DNA of 64,000 nt from Verrucomicrobiaceae bacterium UBA2429 (GTDB taxonomy: Bacteria > Verrucomicrobiota > Verrucomicrobiia > Verrucomicrobiales > Verrucomicrobiaceae): NCBI GenBank assembly GCA_002343505.1, contig DDQZ01000014.1, forward strand, positions 10,321 to 74,320. Direction: 5' to 3'. Of the stretch, positions 43,495-52,670 are shown in pieces (the stretch's first letter is position 1; every line of letters starts with the position of its first letter). The translations under genes and the position numbers were made by a program. Under the pieces are notes generated by a model. That model saw only the letters and a program-made list of their open reading frames with translations, searched no databases and was not told where the DNA came from.

Positions 43495-46044
43495 TCAGGG
43501 GATGAGGGAGCTGTCCCAAGGCCAGTAGGGGATGAGCACCCGGTTCTCGACCCAGCCGCGAAGGTTCTCGGGTCGTGAGGGAATCTCGACGTAGGTCCAG
43601 GCTCCGCGCTTTTCAAGCACGCGCACCTGACTGCCCGGTGGGAGGTCCATGACGGTGCCCGCCGTGGTCGTTGCCGCTGTGTAGGCGCGCACATCGCGCG
43701 GGGTGATGATGGAAATGTCCGCCACACGCAGGGCGCTCTGGGGACGCAGCGCGGCGAAGGCTCCGGCGGGCACAAGCAGGATGAGGCCGAGCACGGAAAC
43801 GGTGACGGGCCAAGTTTGTGTGCGGCGTCCGCTGAGCACGCGCCAAGCCAGCGGCAGCATGACGAGCCAAAGCCCGACGCTGGCCAGGACAAGCCACTCG
43901 TTGAGCGTGAGCCAGAGGCTCCATTCGGAGAGCGTGGAGCTTTCTCCGAAAGTCAAAAAACGGTGCTGCTCGTGCAGATGACGGAGGTTTTGCCGCAGTT
44001 CGGGTGAGCGCGCGTCAATGAGGCGGGCGCGCTGATACCAGAGGGCGGCGCGCCCAGGGTCCTCCTGCCGGTAGCGGGCGTGGCCGATGAGTTCGAACAA
44101 ATCCGCTCCGAGGACAGGCGGGTCTTTTTTGGTCAGACTTTCGGCGAGGTATTGAGCCTTGCTGAAATTTCCCTGCTCCAGTTCGGCGATGGCGGCCTGG
44201 TAAACAGAGTCGGGGCTTTCTTCCCCGGCGGCTTCGACGGCTGCTGCCGCGCGCATGGAGAGGATCAAAAACAACAAGACGGCAGTCTTTGCCAGCGACG
44301 CGCGCAGGAGGCGGACGAGACTCTCAAACATGCCCGCGCGCTCAGAGCTGGTCAGGGGCGGGGCGGGAGTTGCGGCGAAGTTCCCATTCTGCCAGCGGTC
44401 GAGGATTTTTTTCAATTCGGGATCACGCACGTCATGCAGACCGTGGGCGACCTGGATGAACTGCGCCGCCTGGTGCAGAAACCCGGAGTCGGGCAGTTGG
44501 CGCGCGGATTCCAGAGAGCGCCATGCTTTGCGTATCTCCCCGGCGCGTCCGGCTTGCAGGGCCTCTTTGCGCCGGCGAACCCATGCGAGCACGACAGCGA
44601 AGGCGAGCATGCCGACAGGAGCGGCCTGCGCAGTCCAGAAAGCGCGGCTTTGCAGCCACAAGACGGCGGTGGGAGCCAGCCACCTGGCCTGGGGACGCGG
44701 CTGGATGACGATGTCGGTGATGTCAGGCTGGGGATCGGCGGCGGGGATGGGGAGCGGGGCGATAGCACTGGCACCCTGGGCGGATTCGGTGGCCGCAGTG
44801 ACGGGCGCGGGCGTCATGGCCAGCGGGATGGGTTCGGTGCGCAGGGTGATGTATTGTCTTTTCTCGGAGTTGAAGAAGCTGATTTCGAAAGGAGGGACCT
44901 CGTCGTGAACGGCCTCGGGTATGAAGACCTGGGAGAAGCCGATTTTGCGCTCCAGAGTGGGTGTCTGGTTTTGATCCAGATTCCCTTCGATGGAGTAGCG
45001 CTTGGCCGGGTAGGGTTTCCAGCCGCCGTTGGATTGCATCTGGGGCTCGGTGAGGGCGTCGAAGTTTCCGGAGCCGGAAATGACGAGGTCCACGGCCACG
45101 GGGTCGCCCACGGTGAGGGTGGTGGGTGTGGCGGTGGCGCTGAGTGTGAAGTCGCCCACGGCGCCGCTGAAGTTGGCGGGCCGCCCTTCTTCGGGCAGGG
45201 GCAGGACTTTGAGGGTGACGGTCTGGCTTTTGACGGTGAGCTTGCGCGGCTCGGTCTGGACGTTGAAGAAGGGCTGGGGGAAGCCGGGCGGGAAAATGTT
45301 CTGACGGGCGCCGCGCTCGACGGGCACCTCGACGAGCACTTCCATGGAGGCGGGGCCGATTTTCAAATCACCGGTGCGCAGGGACGAGAGGGTGCTGCGG
45401 AAAGTCAGCACATAGTAGCCGACACCGTTGATGGAAGTCATGGTCTGATCGCTCTGCTGGGGGAAGCGGGCGATGGCGAAGTCGCTCTTTTCAATTTCGA
45501 CAAGGCCGAGCCTGCGGAGCTGGGTCTGGCGCGGCATATAGAGGGAGCAGTTGAGCTGCATGACCTCGCCTTGATAGATTTCTTTGCGGCCGGGCTCGAT
45601 TTGCAGGATCGGCTCCAACTCATCATGCGCTCCACCAGCACCCGGAGGCGGACCTCCCTGCTCGACGATGAGCTTGACCTCGTTGGTGGACACGGTCTGG
45701 CCGTTGACCACAAGATCCTGCGATGGGATGACGAACTCGCCGGGCTCGACGGGCATGACGCCCCAGCTCAGGCGGATGGAGGAGGACTGGCGGCCGTTGA
45801 CGATGCTGAACTGCTGCGAGGTGGAGGCAACGGAGGTCTGCTGAATTTGCAGCGGCAGGCGGAGCTGGTTGTTGAAGGAATTGATCTGCCCGTCCTGCAC
45901 CGCGATGATAAACGTGGTGATCTGGTTCGGCTTCACGATGGCCGGCTCCACATAAGCGCGCACCTGCTGGGCGCGGGCGCCGGACGCGGCGGCGGCAATG
46001 AGGAGAAGGAGAAAAAATCGAAGTCTGCCTGTCATGATGGTCAC
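43495..46044 (-). CDS. BatD-BatE fusion protein (oxygen tolerance)
   Basis: 849 residues. Signal peptide RLRFFLLLLIAAAASGARAQ precedes a BatD region of Ig-like beta domains (RAYVEPAIVKPNQITTFIIA, RQSSSIRLSWGVMPVEPGEF, PSQDLVVNGQTVSTNEVKL). A first membrane span comes near ~490. The second part looks like BatE: TPR-type helices (SVYQAAIAELEQGNFSKAQY, LIGHARYRQEDPGRAALWYQ), two spans and a C-terminal SH3-like end (GSQVRVLEKRGAWTYVEI, LRGWVENRVLI). A GTG at 46044 overlaps the upstream stop by 4 bp (GTGA); an ATG at 46035 is equally possible. It is the last gene of the MoxR/Bat operon. Confidence 0.82.
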   Translation of the reverse strand: MTIMTGRLRFFLLLLIAAAASGARAQQVRAYVEPAIVKPNQITTFIIAVQDGQINSFNNQLRLPLQIQQTSVASTSQQFSIVNGRQSSSIRLSWGVMPVEPGEFVIPSQDLVVNGQTVSTNEVKLIVEQGGPPPGAGGAHDELEPILQIEPGRKEIYQGEVMQLNCSLYMPRQTQLRRLGLVEIEKSDFAIARFPQQSDQTMTSINGVGYYVLTFRSTLSSLRTGDLKIGPASMEVLVEVPVERGARQNIFPPGFPQPFFNVQTEPRKLTVKSQTVTLKVLPLPEEGRPANFSGAVGDFTLSATATPTTLTVGDPVAVDLVISGSGNFDALTEPQMQSNGGWKPYPAKRYSIEGNLDQNQTPTLERKIGFSQVFIPEAVHDEVPPFEISFFNSEKRQYITLRTEPIPLAMTPAPVTAATESAQGASAIAPLPIPAADPQPDITDIVIQPRPQARWLAPTAVLWLQSRAFWTAQAAPVGMLAFAVVLAWVRRRKEALQAGRAGEIRKAWRSLESARQLPDSGFLHQAAQFIQVAHGLHDVRDPELKKILDRWQNGNFAATPAPPLTSSERAGMFESLVRLLRASLAKTAVLLFLILSMRAAAAVEAAGEESPDSVYQAAIAELEQGNFSKAQYLAESLTKKDPPVLGADLFELIGHARYRQEDPGRAALWYQRARLIDARSPELRQNLRHLHEQHRFLTFGESSTLSEWSLWLTLNEWLVLASVGLWLVMLPLAWRVLSGRRTQTWPVTVSVLGLILLVPAGAFAALRPQSALRVADISIITPRDVRAYTAATTTAGTVMDLPPGSQVRVLEKRGAWTYVEIPSRPENLRGWVENRVLIPYWPWDSSLIP

Positions 46045-47981
46045 CAGTCTTTTCCGTTCACCGCAGGATCACGCGGGCGCACGATCTGCGCTTTCTTTTG
46101 GTCGTCGGCATAGGTGCGGAGGAAGGCTCGGGCCTCGTTGCGGCTGAAGCCGGTGGCCTCGTCCTCGCCCTCCTCGCCAGCCTCGGCCTGTTGTTGCTCC
46201 TCCCCTTCGTCGCCCTCCTCGCCTTTGTTGGCGGCCTGGATCTGGCCTTCGGGCAGTTCCTCATCCTCGCCTTCGCCGTCTTTTTTGCCGAGGCTTTCCT
46301 TGCGGCTGCGGTCCTTGCCTTTGGCGTCTTTTTCACCGTCCTGGCCGGACTCGCCGTCCTCTTCGTCACCTTCCTCGCCCTCTTCCCCCTCCTCGCCTTT
46401 TTCACCTTTCTGCTTGTCGCCCTTTTTGCCTTTCTGGCCTTGCTGCTCCTGCTGGGCGATCTGCTGCTGAAGCTCGTCGAGGCGTTTTTTCACGAACTCG
46501 CGGTTCTCGCGCATGGCTTCGTCCTCCGGGTTTTTTTCCAGGGCGGCGTCGAAGTGGCGGACGGAGTCGCGCCAGGCGCGCAGGGTGAACTTGGGCTGCT
46601 TGGCGAGGGCGCGGTCTCCCTGTTCATAAAGGCTGTGCGCCAGGCCCTGGTGGGCGCGCTCCTGGACCTTGGGTTCGGTGTTTTCCAAGGCGGTGCTGAA
46701 GCCGGCCACGGCGCGGTCGTAATCCTTGAGCTGGTGCGCAGAGTAACCGAGGGCCTGGGCGTAGCCGGGGCGGAGATTTTCGGGGAGCTTCTCGCGCAGG
46801 CTGCGGTCGAGGAGTTTGGCGGCGTTTTCGTGGTCGCCCTTTTCAAAGGCGGCGCGCGCTTTGGCGACGGGGTCGTCTTTTTTCCCGAACAGCGCGGCCC
46901 AGAAGGTGCTGTCCGCCGCCTGCGCGGGCGGGCTGATGAGAAAGGCCACCGCGGCCAGAGCCGGGATGGCGGGCAGGCGGCGCGGGGGTGAGGGGCGGAT
47001 GAACCAGGCGATCATAAGAAGGGCAACTCCTATAGACAGAGGCCAGTAGAAACGTTCGATGGGCTTCACAATTTCCCGCGCTTCATTGGCCTGGGCCTGG
47101 AGGGCGGAAAGCAGCTCGCGGACCACCGAGGCGGCAAGAGGCTGGGAGCCGAGCTTCAGATAGCGTCCGCGGGTGAGGCGTGCGATCTCGACCAGGGATG
47201 CCTCCTCCAGCCGTGAACGCACGACATTGCCCTGACGGTCGCGCACAAACTCGCCCTGGCGGTCGGGATCGGGATCGGGAATGAGGGCGCCGCTTTCGGT
47301 GCCGACGCCGACGGTGAGCACGAGGATGTTTTTCTTCGCGGCCTGCTCGGCGTAGCCGCGGATTTCGGCGTCGGGCTCGCCGCCGTCGCTGAAGAGGATG
47401 AGACCGTGGTTGCGGGCGGGGTTTTTATCGAAGGTCTCTATCGCCAGCTTCAGCGCGCGGCCGATCTCGCTGCCGCCGCGCGGCACGGAGGTGAAGTCGA
47501 GCGAGTCAATGGCTTCCAGGATGGCCTCGTGGTCGGTGGTGAGCGGGGCCTGGAGGTAGGCATGGCCGGAAAAGGCGATGAGGCCGACGCGGTCGGTTTT
47601 GAGCGCGCCCATGAGGTCCTGCGCGGCGAGCTTGGCGCGGGTGAGGCGGTCCGGTGTGATGTCGTTCGCCAGCATGGAGCGCGAGGTGTCCATGGCCAGG
47701 ATGACATTGCGCCCGGACTCGATCTGCACCTGCCGGTCCTCCCCCCAGCGCGGCCGCGCGAGGGCGAAGATGAAGCAGCCGAGGGCGAGAATCTGGAGGG
47801 TGAAAATGAGGCCCGCCCGCCAGCGCGAGACACCGACGACAAGATCCTCGCGCAGGCGCGGCGCGGTCATCCGGCCCACTACCCGGCCCGCCTTCCAGCC
47901 GGTCCAGAGACGCAGCAGTGCCAGGGCGGGCAGGGTGAGCAGCCACCAGAGCAGTTTGGGGTCTTCAAAGGTGAGGTTCAT
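46041..47981 (-). CDS. BatB-BatC fusion protein (VWA plus TPR)
   Basis: 646 residues. N-terminal spans around ~5-20 and ~55-75 precede a von Willebrand A domain with complete MIDAS: DTSRS (in ILAMDTSRSML), then a Thr/Asp pair in LFSDGGEPDAE. A membrane span at ~345 leads to TPR repeats (AKARAAFEKGDHENAAKLLD, AHQGLAHSLYEQGDRALAKQ) and a long, highly charged Lys/Glu/Gly tail (GEKGEEGEEGEEGDEEDG). The BatB and BatC functions are thus in one chain. It overlaps BatD/E by 4 bp and starts 4 bp after BatA. ATG 47981 is chosen. Confidence 0.87.
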   Translation of the reverse strand: MNLTFEDPKLLWWLLTLPALALLRLWTGWKAGRVVGRMTAPRLREDLVVGVSRWRAGLIFTLQILALGCFIFALARPRWGEDRQVQIESGRNVILAMDTSRSMLANDITPDRLTRAKLAAQDLMGALKTDRVGLIAFSGHAYLQAPLTTDHEAILEAIDSLDFTSVPRGGSEIGRALKLAIETFDKNPARNHGLILFSDGGEPDAEIRGYAEQAAKKNILVLTVGVGTESGALIPDPDPDRQGEFVRDRQGNVVRSRLEEASLVEIARLTRGRYLKLGSQPLAASVVRELLSALQAQANEAREIVKPIERFYWPLSIGVALLMIAWFIRPSPPRRLPAIPALAAVAFLISPPAQAADSTFWAALFGKKDDPVAKARAAFEKGDHENAAKLLDRSLREKLPENLRPGYAQALGYSAHQLKDYDRAVAGFSTALENTEPKVQERAHQGLAHSLYEQGDRALAKQPKFTLRAWRDSVRHFDAALEKNPEDEAMRENREFVKKRLDELQQQIAQQEQQGQKGKKGDKQKGEKGEEGEEGEEGDEEDGESGQDGEKDAKGKDRSRKESLGKKDGEGEDEELPEGQIQAANKGEEGDEGEEQQQAEAGEEGEDEATGFSRNEARAFLRTYADDQKKAQIVRPRDPAVNGKDW

Positions 47982-47985
47982 CGTG

Positions 47986-49011
47986 TCAGGTGGCCACGGC
48001 GACCGGGGCGGCATTCAACAGGGTGAGGCGCAGCAGCAGAGCCAGGGCGAGCAGCGCGGCGGCCGCGAGCAGGGGATAAAAGAAACGCTCCTGGGTCTCG
48101 ATGATGCTGCGCTTTTTGATCTCGGTCTTTTCGAGCTGGTCAATGGTGCTGAAGATGTCCTGGAGGGCGTTGAGGTCCTGGGCCATGTAAAACTGGCCGC
48201 TGCCAATGCGCGCCACTTCCATGAGCGTGCCCTCGTCGAACTCCTGCCTGCCGCTGGTGATGACGCGCCCGTTGGGCAGAGGGATCATGTGAACGCCGGG
48301 TGTGCCGATGGCAATGGTGTAGATTTTCTGGCCGAGCGTGGCCGAGAGCTTGGCGGCGTCCTGCGGGCTGAGTTTGCCGCTGTTGTTAGCGCCGTCGGTG
48401 AGCAGGATGATGACCTTGCTGGGGTTGTTCTCACGGTCCAGGCGGCGCGCGGCGGCGGCGATGCCGGAGCCGATGGCGGTGCCGTCCTCCATGATGCCGG
48501 TCTGCACGCGCTCCAGGTTCGCCTCCAGCCACTCGCGATCCAGTGTCATGGGACAGGGGTAATACGGCGCGCCGGCGAAGGCGACGATGCCGACGCGGTC
48601 GCTGGTGCGGCCGCGGATGAAGTCGCGCATCACACGCTTGGCGGCGATGAGGCGGTTCACCGGGCGGCCGTCAATGTAGAAGTCCTCAATGAGCATGGAC
48701 AGCGAGACATCCACCGTGAGGCAGATGGCGATGCCCTCGGATTTCTCCTCATCATGCGAGATCACTTTTTGCGGCCGGGCCAGCGCGATGATGGCCGAGG
48801 CCAGGCTCAGCAGCACCAGGCCGAAGGTGAGTCCACCGTGCCGCGCCTTGGCCTTGAAGCCCATCTCCCGCAGCAGGAAGGCTGTGGGGAAAACCACCGC
48901 AGGCGCGCGCCCGATGCGTCCGCGCCACCAGGCCAGGACGGGCAGCAAAGCCAGCGCCCAGAGCCAGAGCGGGCTTGCCCAGATGTGGTCATGGATGAAT
49001 GGAATGCTCAT
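47986..49011 (-). CDS. BatA-type membrane VWA protein
   Basis: 341 residues. Membrane spans at both ends (LWLWALALLPVLAWWRG near the start; FYPLLAAAALLALALLLRL near the end) bracket a VWA domain with MIDAS DVSLS in CLTVDVSLSML, TDGANNSGKLS and the catalytic-like Thr in RVGIVAFAGAPYYPCPM. Overlaps the DUF4381 gene by 4 bp. Probably acts with MoxR as an assembly factor for envelope or metal-containing complexes, as proposed for other Bat operons. Confidence 0.88.
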   Translation of the reverse strand: MSIPFIHDHIWASPLWLWALALLPVLAWWRGRIGRAPAVVFPTAFLLREMGFKAKARHGGLTFGLVLLSLASAIIALARPQKVISHDEEKSEGIAICLTVDVSLSMLIEDFYIDGRPVNRLIAAKRVMRDFIRGRTSDRVGIVAFAGAPYYPCPMTLDREWLEANLERVQTGIMEDGTAIGSGIAAAARRLDRENNPSKVIILLTDGANNSGKLSPQDAAKLSATLGQKIYTIAIGTPGVHMIPLPNGRVITSGRQEFDEGTLMEVARIGSGQFYMAQDLNALQDIFSTIDQLEKTEIKKRSIIETQERFFYPLLAAAALLALALLLRLTLLNAAPVAVAT

Positions 49012-49541
49012 GGCCGGTCCTCCTCCAGATACGCCAGGGCTTGCTCGACGAGTTTCACCGCTTCATCCGCCGTGGCGGGCACCGGGGCGAAGGAGAGCCT
49101 GTCCCACCAATCCGCCAGTGCCGAGTAGCGGCGCAGGCGCTGGGAGGTGGCGGGAATGGAGGCATCCTGGAAAAGCTCCTTCGTCGTGCGGAAGGGCGCC
49201 GGGATGTGATAGCGCTCCCAAAAATACGTCCGCAGCACGGCGGAGACCTGGGCGGAGGTGTCCCCCGGCTTTTGACCCGGAGCGCGGGCCAGAATCTCGC
49301 GCAGGGCGCGCAGGGCGTTGTGAAAAGGCCGCTTCGGCTCGACAGGAATGCCGCGCGCCGGGCGCATGAGCAGCCAGATGACGAGGGCCAGCATCACCAG
49401 CACAAGCAGCGCGCCAGCGATGTAAAGCCAGGCGGGATAACCCGGCGGCGGCAGTTCCACCGGCGGCAGGTCCGGGTGGGGCAGGGGTTGCAGGGGCGGG
49501 CCTTTGGGCTGCGCTTGCTGGGCCAGGAAAATCCACATCAC
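49008..49541 (-). CDS. DUF4381 membrane protein of the Bat operon
   Basis: 177 residues. A Pro-rich N-terminus (PLQPLPHPDLPPVELPPPGY) leads to one membrane span (WLYIAGALLVLVMLALVIWLLM), then a cytosolic helical domain (LREILARAPGQKPGDTSAQV, TYFWERYHIPAPFRTTKELF). DUF4381 genes normally sit between DUF58 and BatA, as here. 4-bp overlaps on both sides indicate coupled translation. Function is unknown beyond the operon. Confidence 0.82.
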   Translation of the reverse strand: MMWIFLAQQAQPKGPPLQPLPHPDLPPVELPPPGYPAWLYIAGALLVLVMLALVIWLLMRPARGIPVEPKRPFHNALRALREILARAPGQKPGDTSAQVSAVLRTYFWERYHIPAPFRTTKELFQDASIPATSQRLRRYSALADWWDRLSFAPVPATADEAVKLVEQALAYLEEDRP

Positions 49542-50449
49542 CTTTTTCTCCTCCTGCGTGCCCGAAAGTAAGCCTTCATGGCCGGGGCGTAATCCTCATC
49601 AAGGCGCACGTTGATGCGCTCGACGCCGTTTTTGCGCAGCAGGCGCGTCAGTTCCTCCTGCCTGCCGCTGATGACCTCCGCGTAGCGGCGGCGCACGGCG
49701 GGGTCGCTGGTGTTGAGGATGAACTGCTCACCGCTCTCCGGGTCTTGCAGGCACACGCGTCCGGCGTCGGGGAGCTGCCACTCCTGCGGGTCGCGGATTT
49801 CAGCGGCCACCACGTCATGCTTCGCGGCCAGGGAGCGCAGGCTGGCCTCCCAGGCGGTGTCGGGCATGTGGAAATCCGACACCATGACCACCAGCGCGCG
49901 GTGGGCGATGCGCTTGAGCGCCGTGTCCAGCGCGGGCGTGAGGTTCGTGCGCCGGCTGCGCGGGTGGATGGTCAAAATGTCGCGCAGGATGCGCAGGGCG
50001 TGCGCGCTGCCTTTGCGCGCGGGCAGGTAGTGCTCCACGCGGTCGCTGACGAGGATGAGGCCCACCTTGTCCTGGTTCTGCACCGCGCTGAAGGCAAAGA
50101 CGGCGGCCACCTCGGCGGCGCGCTCGCGCTTGCTGTCCTCCTGGCTGCCGTAGTCGCCCGAGCCGCTGACATCCACCACGAGCATGACTGTCAGCTCGCG
50201 CTCCTCGATGTATTTGCGCACGAAGGGTTCGTTCATGCGCGCAGTCACATTCCAATCGAGGAAGCGCACGTCATCACCGGCCTGATACTCGCGGAAGTCG
50301 TCGAACTCGATGCCCTGGCCCTTGAAGCGCGAGTGGTATTGCCCGCCCAGCGTCTCCTTCACCATGCCGCGCGTGATCAGCTCAATGCGCCGCACCCTTT
50401 TGAGGATGCGCGCGAGCTTTTCGTCGTCGGTTTCGGTGATGATGGGCAT
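49538..50449 (-). CDS. DUF58 domain protein of the MoxR/Bat operon
   Basis: 303 residues. The DUF58 block FKGQGIEFDDFREYQAGDDV followed by RFLDWNVTARMNEPFVRKY is clear, and a VWA-like part follows with MIDAS DVSGSG in MLVVDVSGSGD. No membrane span. It probably acts as the MoxR-linked adaptor. The stop overlaps the DUF4381 start. Between it and moxR lies a short insertion with a zeta-like fragment. Confidence 0.9.
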   Translation of the reverse strand: MPIITETDDEKLARILKRVRRIELITRGMVKETLGGQYHSRFKGQGIEFDDFREYQAGDDVRFLDWNVTARMNEPFVRKYIEERELTVMLVVDVSGSGDYGSQEDSKRERAAEVAAVFAFSAVQNQDKVGLILVSDRVEHYLPARKGSAHALRILRDILTIHPRSRRTNLTPALDTALKRIAHRALVVMVSDFHMPDTAWEASLRSLAAKHDVVAAEIRDPQEWQLPDAGRVCLQDPESGEQFILNTSDPAVRRRYAEVISGRQEELTRLLRKNGVERINVRLDEDYAPAMKAYFRARRRRKR

Positions 50450-50587
50450 TTAGATATGAAATGTCTGGTTTGAGTCATCAAGATCAACCCTCCATTGGCC
50501 TTTCGGAGCTTGCCTGGAATGCTGCACCAGTGTGGTCTTACCCGCGCCATTCGGACCGGCGATGATCCAAAAATGCGGTTCAGGCAT
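50450..50587 (-). pseudogene. Truncated zeta-toxin-like P-loop ORF (45 codons)
   Basis: The 45-residue frame begins MPEPHFWIIAGPNGAGKTTLVQ, with the Walker A GPNGAGKTT preceded by WIIA as in zeta-toxin-like kinases. It then ends after GQWRVDLDDSNQTFHI at a TAA 1 bp before the DUF58 gene. The rest of the kinase (about 150-250 residues) is missing. It overlaps the small gene upstream by 8 bp. A normal-length zeta-type gene was probably cut by a deletion that joined it to the Bat operon. Confidence 0.65.
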
Positions 50588-50834
50588 GAGCTTTCACAGT
50601 CTTGGCCTTGAGTTTCCGCGCTTTTTCAGGCAGAGGAGGGGCCTGCTTGGAGTGAAGCAGGGCCTCTGTTTGCGCCTGTCTCGCCGCTGCCGCGTTTCTG
50701 CCGCGATTGAAGCAGTCCATCAGCAATTCTGTGAATGCGGGTGACGCAGGGTCGGCGGGATAGAGATGACCGCCTAGGGTCACCGGGCCGAGGTTTGGCT
50801 TGTCGGAAATTTCCTGGACGGATGGCGTGCTCAT
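50580..50834 (-). CDS. Small protein upstream of the zeta-like fragment (possible antitoxin partner)
   Basis: 84 residues: a mixed N-terminus (MSTPSVQEISDKPNLGPVTL), a middle helix (FTELLMDCFNRGRNAAAARQ) and a basic tail (KARKLKAKTVKAHA). Its stop overlaps the start of the zeta-like ORF, typical for antitoxin-toxin pairs. No known antitoxin domain is recognised, so the label is positional. It starts 50 bp downstream of the moxR stop and is the only intact part of the inserted module. Confidence 0.5.
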   Translation of the reverse strand: MSTPSVQEISDKPNLGPVTLGGHLYPADPASPAFTELLMDCFNRGRNAAAARQAQTEALLHSKQAPPLPEKARKLKAKTVKAHA

Positions 50835-50884
50835 GATCGTCGGTTTTGCTGGGAATCTAGTTCGTGCTGCTCGTGCGGCAAGCC

Positions 50885-51886
50885 TCAAGGCACCGGCAGC
50901 TTGTCGAGCAGTTGCTTGATGACCTCCTCGCTCGTCACGCCCTCGGCCTCGGCCTCGTAGGAGAGCAGGATGCGGTGGCGGAGGATGTCCGGGGCGAGGT
51001 CCTTGATGTCCTGGGGAATCACGAAGTTGCGGCCGTTGAGGAAGGCGAGCGCCTTGGAGGCGAGGGCGAGATTGATGGTGCCGCGCGGGGAGGCGCCGCA
51101 GCGGATGAGCAGCTTCAAATGCGGGGCCACGGCGTCGGGCATGCGCGTGGCCTGGATGATGCTGACGATGTAGTCGCGGATTTTTTCATCCATGTGGATG
51201 GCGTTCACCACAGCGCGGCTGGCCACGATGTCTTTGGCCTGGGTGACCTGGCTGACATCGAGTTTCGGCGCGGAGGTGGCCATGGCGTCGAGCACCCGGC
51301 GTTCCTCGGCGGGGGTGGGATAGACGACGCGGACTTTGAAGAGAAAGCGGTCGAGCTGCGCCTCGGGCAGGGTGTAGGTGCCTTCTTGATCAATCGGGTT
51401 TTGCGTGGCCAGCACCATGAAGGGGTCCGGCAGCTTGTACGTGTTTTCGCCGATGGTCACCTGCCTCTCCTGCATGGCTTCGAGCAGGGCGCTCTGCACT
51501 TTGGCGGGGGCGCGGTTGATTTCGTCGGCGAGCACCAGATTGGCGAAAATGGGGCCGAGGCGCGGGGTGAAATTTCCCTCCTTGGGATGATACACCATGG
51601 TGCCGATGACATCGGCGGGCAGCAGGTCGGGTGTGAACTGGATGCGCTTGAAGTCGGCGTGCAAAGCGCTGGCGAGCGTGCGCACGGCGAGCGTTTTGGC
51701 AAGGCCGGGCACGCCTTCGAGCAGCACATGCATGTTGGTCAGCAGCGCCACCAGCAAGCGGTCCACCAGTTCGGTCTGGCCCACCAGCACCCGGGCGATT
51801 TCCGACCTCAGCGGGGCTACCCAGGCTGAGGCTCTTGCGATGGTTTCCTGGTCGGGGACGGCTGTGGGAGGTGCGGATTCAGACAT
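50885..51886 (-). CDS. MoxR-family AAA+ ATPase
   Basis: 333 residues. Walker A is LEGVPGLAKT (57-65 region), Walker B is LVLADEINRAPAKVQSALLE, sensor 1 MVLATQNPIDQEGTY and the Arg finger region LPEAQLDRFLFKV. The lid domain ends in SPRGTINLALASKALAF. MoxR acts as a chaperone-like ATPase with the VWA and DUF58 proteins encoded downstream. It is first gene of the operon. Confidence 0.95.
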   Translation of the reverse strand: MSESAPPTAVPDQETIARASAWVAPLRSEIARVLVGQTELVDRLLVALLTNMHVLLEGVPGLAKTLAVRTLASALHADFKRIQFTPDLLPADVIGTMVYHPKEGNFTPRLGPIFANLVLADEINRAPAKVQSALLEAMQERQVTIGENTYKLPDPFMVLATQNPIDQEGTYTLPEAQLDRFLFKVRVVYPTPAEERRVLDAMATSAPKLDVSQVTQAKDIVASRAVVNAIHMDEKIRDYIVSIIQATRMPDAVAPHLKLLIRCGASPRGTINLALASKALAFLNGRNFVIPQDIKDLAPDILRHRILLSYEAEAEGVTSEEVIKQLLDKLPVP

Positions 51887-52046
51887 GTGGTGAGGAAAAA
51901 CTCAACGGGGGGTGGGCAAGAGTCAAGGAAGGAGACTTCCGCAACATGAACGCCACGACGCCCTTGTTTTGCCGCAAAAACTCTGTTCCCTCGCCATGCG
52001 GTCAAAAATTGCCACAAGGGCGGGTCCGCGCACATATAGAGAATCC

Positions 52047-52670
52047 ATGATCCGCAATCTCATCCTCGACTGGTCGGGCACCCTTGCCGACGACCTGGGG
52101 GCTGTCGTCGAGGCGACCAACCATGTGCTCGCTCATTTCGGGAGGTCCGCCCTGACGCGGGAGGAGTTCCGTGCGGTGTTCCGCCTGCCCTACACGGAGT
52201 TTTATCAGGAAATGCTGCCGCACGCGCCCCTGGCCGAGCTGCAGCAGGTGTATCTGGAGCGTTTTCCCGAAGACCATCCCGTGCCGATGATCGAGCACGC
52301 GGAGGATTTCCTGCGGCACGCGGCGGAGTCCGGCCGGCGCATGTTCGTGCTCAGCAGCGCGCCCCTGGAGCATGTCAGCGAACAGGCCCGGACAAACGGA
52401 GTTCTTGGCTGCTTCGAGCATCTGCACTGTGGTGTCATTGACAAGTGCAGCCACATTCATGAGCTGCTCGGAAAGCACGGGCTGGACGCCTCCGAGACCG
52501 CTTTCGTCGGCGACATGCGCCATGACATCCACGCGGGAAAGGCAGCCGGCGTCACCACCATCGCCACGGCCACGGGTTACGAGTCCGTTCCTGTTCTGCT
52601 GACCGCCGGTCCGGATGTCCTGGTGCGGAATCTTTCCTTTCTCACCCGCATGTTCCGCCTGCCGTCATGA
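52047..52670 (+). CDS. HAD-superfamily hydrolase (phosphoglycolate-phosphatase-like)
   Basis: 207 residues. Motif I is varied: LILDWSGTLADD with nucleophile Asp8 (D-W-S-G-T) in place of the usual DxDGT, so the second acid is Ser or comes from a neighbouring residue. Motif II is MFVLSSAPLEH, Lys in VIDKCSH, motif IV FVGDMRHDIHAGKAAG. A cap region is inserted between motifs I and II. It would dephosphorylate a small metabolite, unless the changed motif I lowers activity. It overlaps folB by 4 bp (ATGA). Confidence 0.82.
   Translation: MIRNLILDWSGTLADDLGAVVEATNHVLAHFGRSALTREEFRAVFRLPYTEFYQEMLPHAPLAELQQVYLERFPEDHPVPMIEHAEDFLRHAAESGRRMFVLSSAPLEHVSEQARTNGVLGCFEHLHCGVIDKCSHIHELLGKHGLDASETAFVGDMRHDIHAGKAAGVTTIATATGYESVPVLLTAGPDVLVRNLSFLTRMFRLPS

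Noticed and set aside
46098..46991. 297-codon + strand frame with strongly hydrophobic translation
   Set aside because: It is the antisense of the Lys/Glu-rich tail of BatB/C, which gives Phe/Leu runs artificially.
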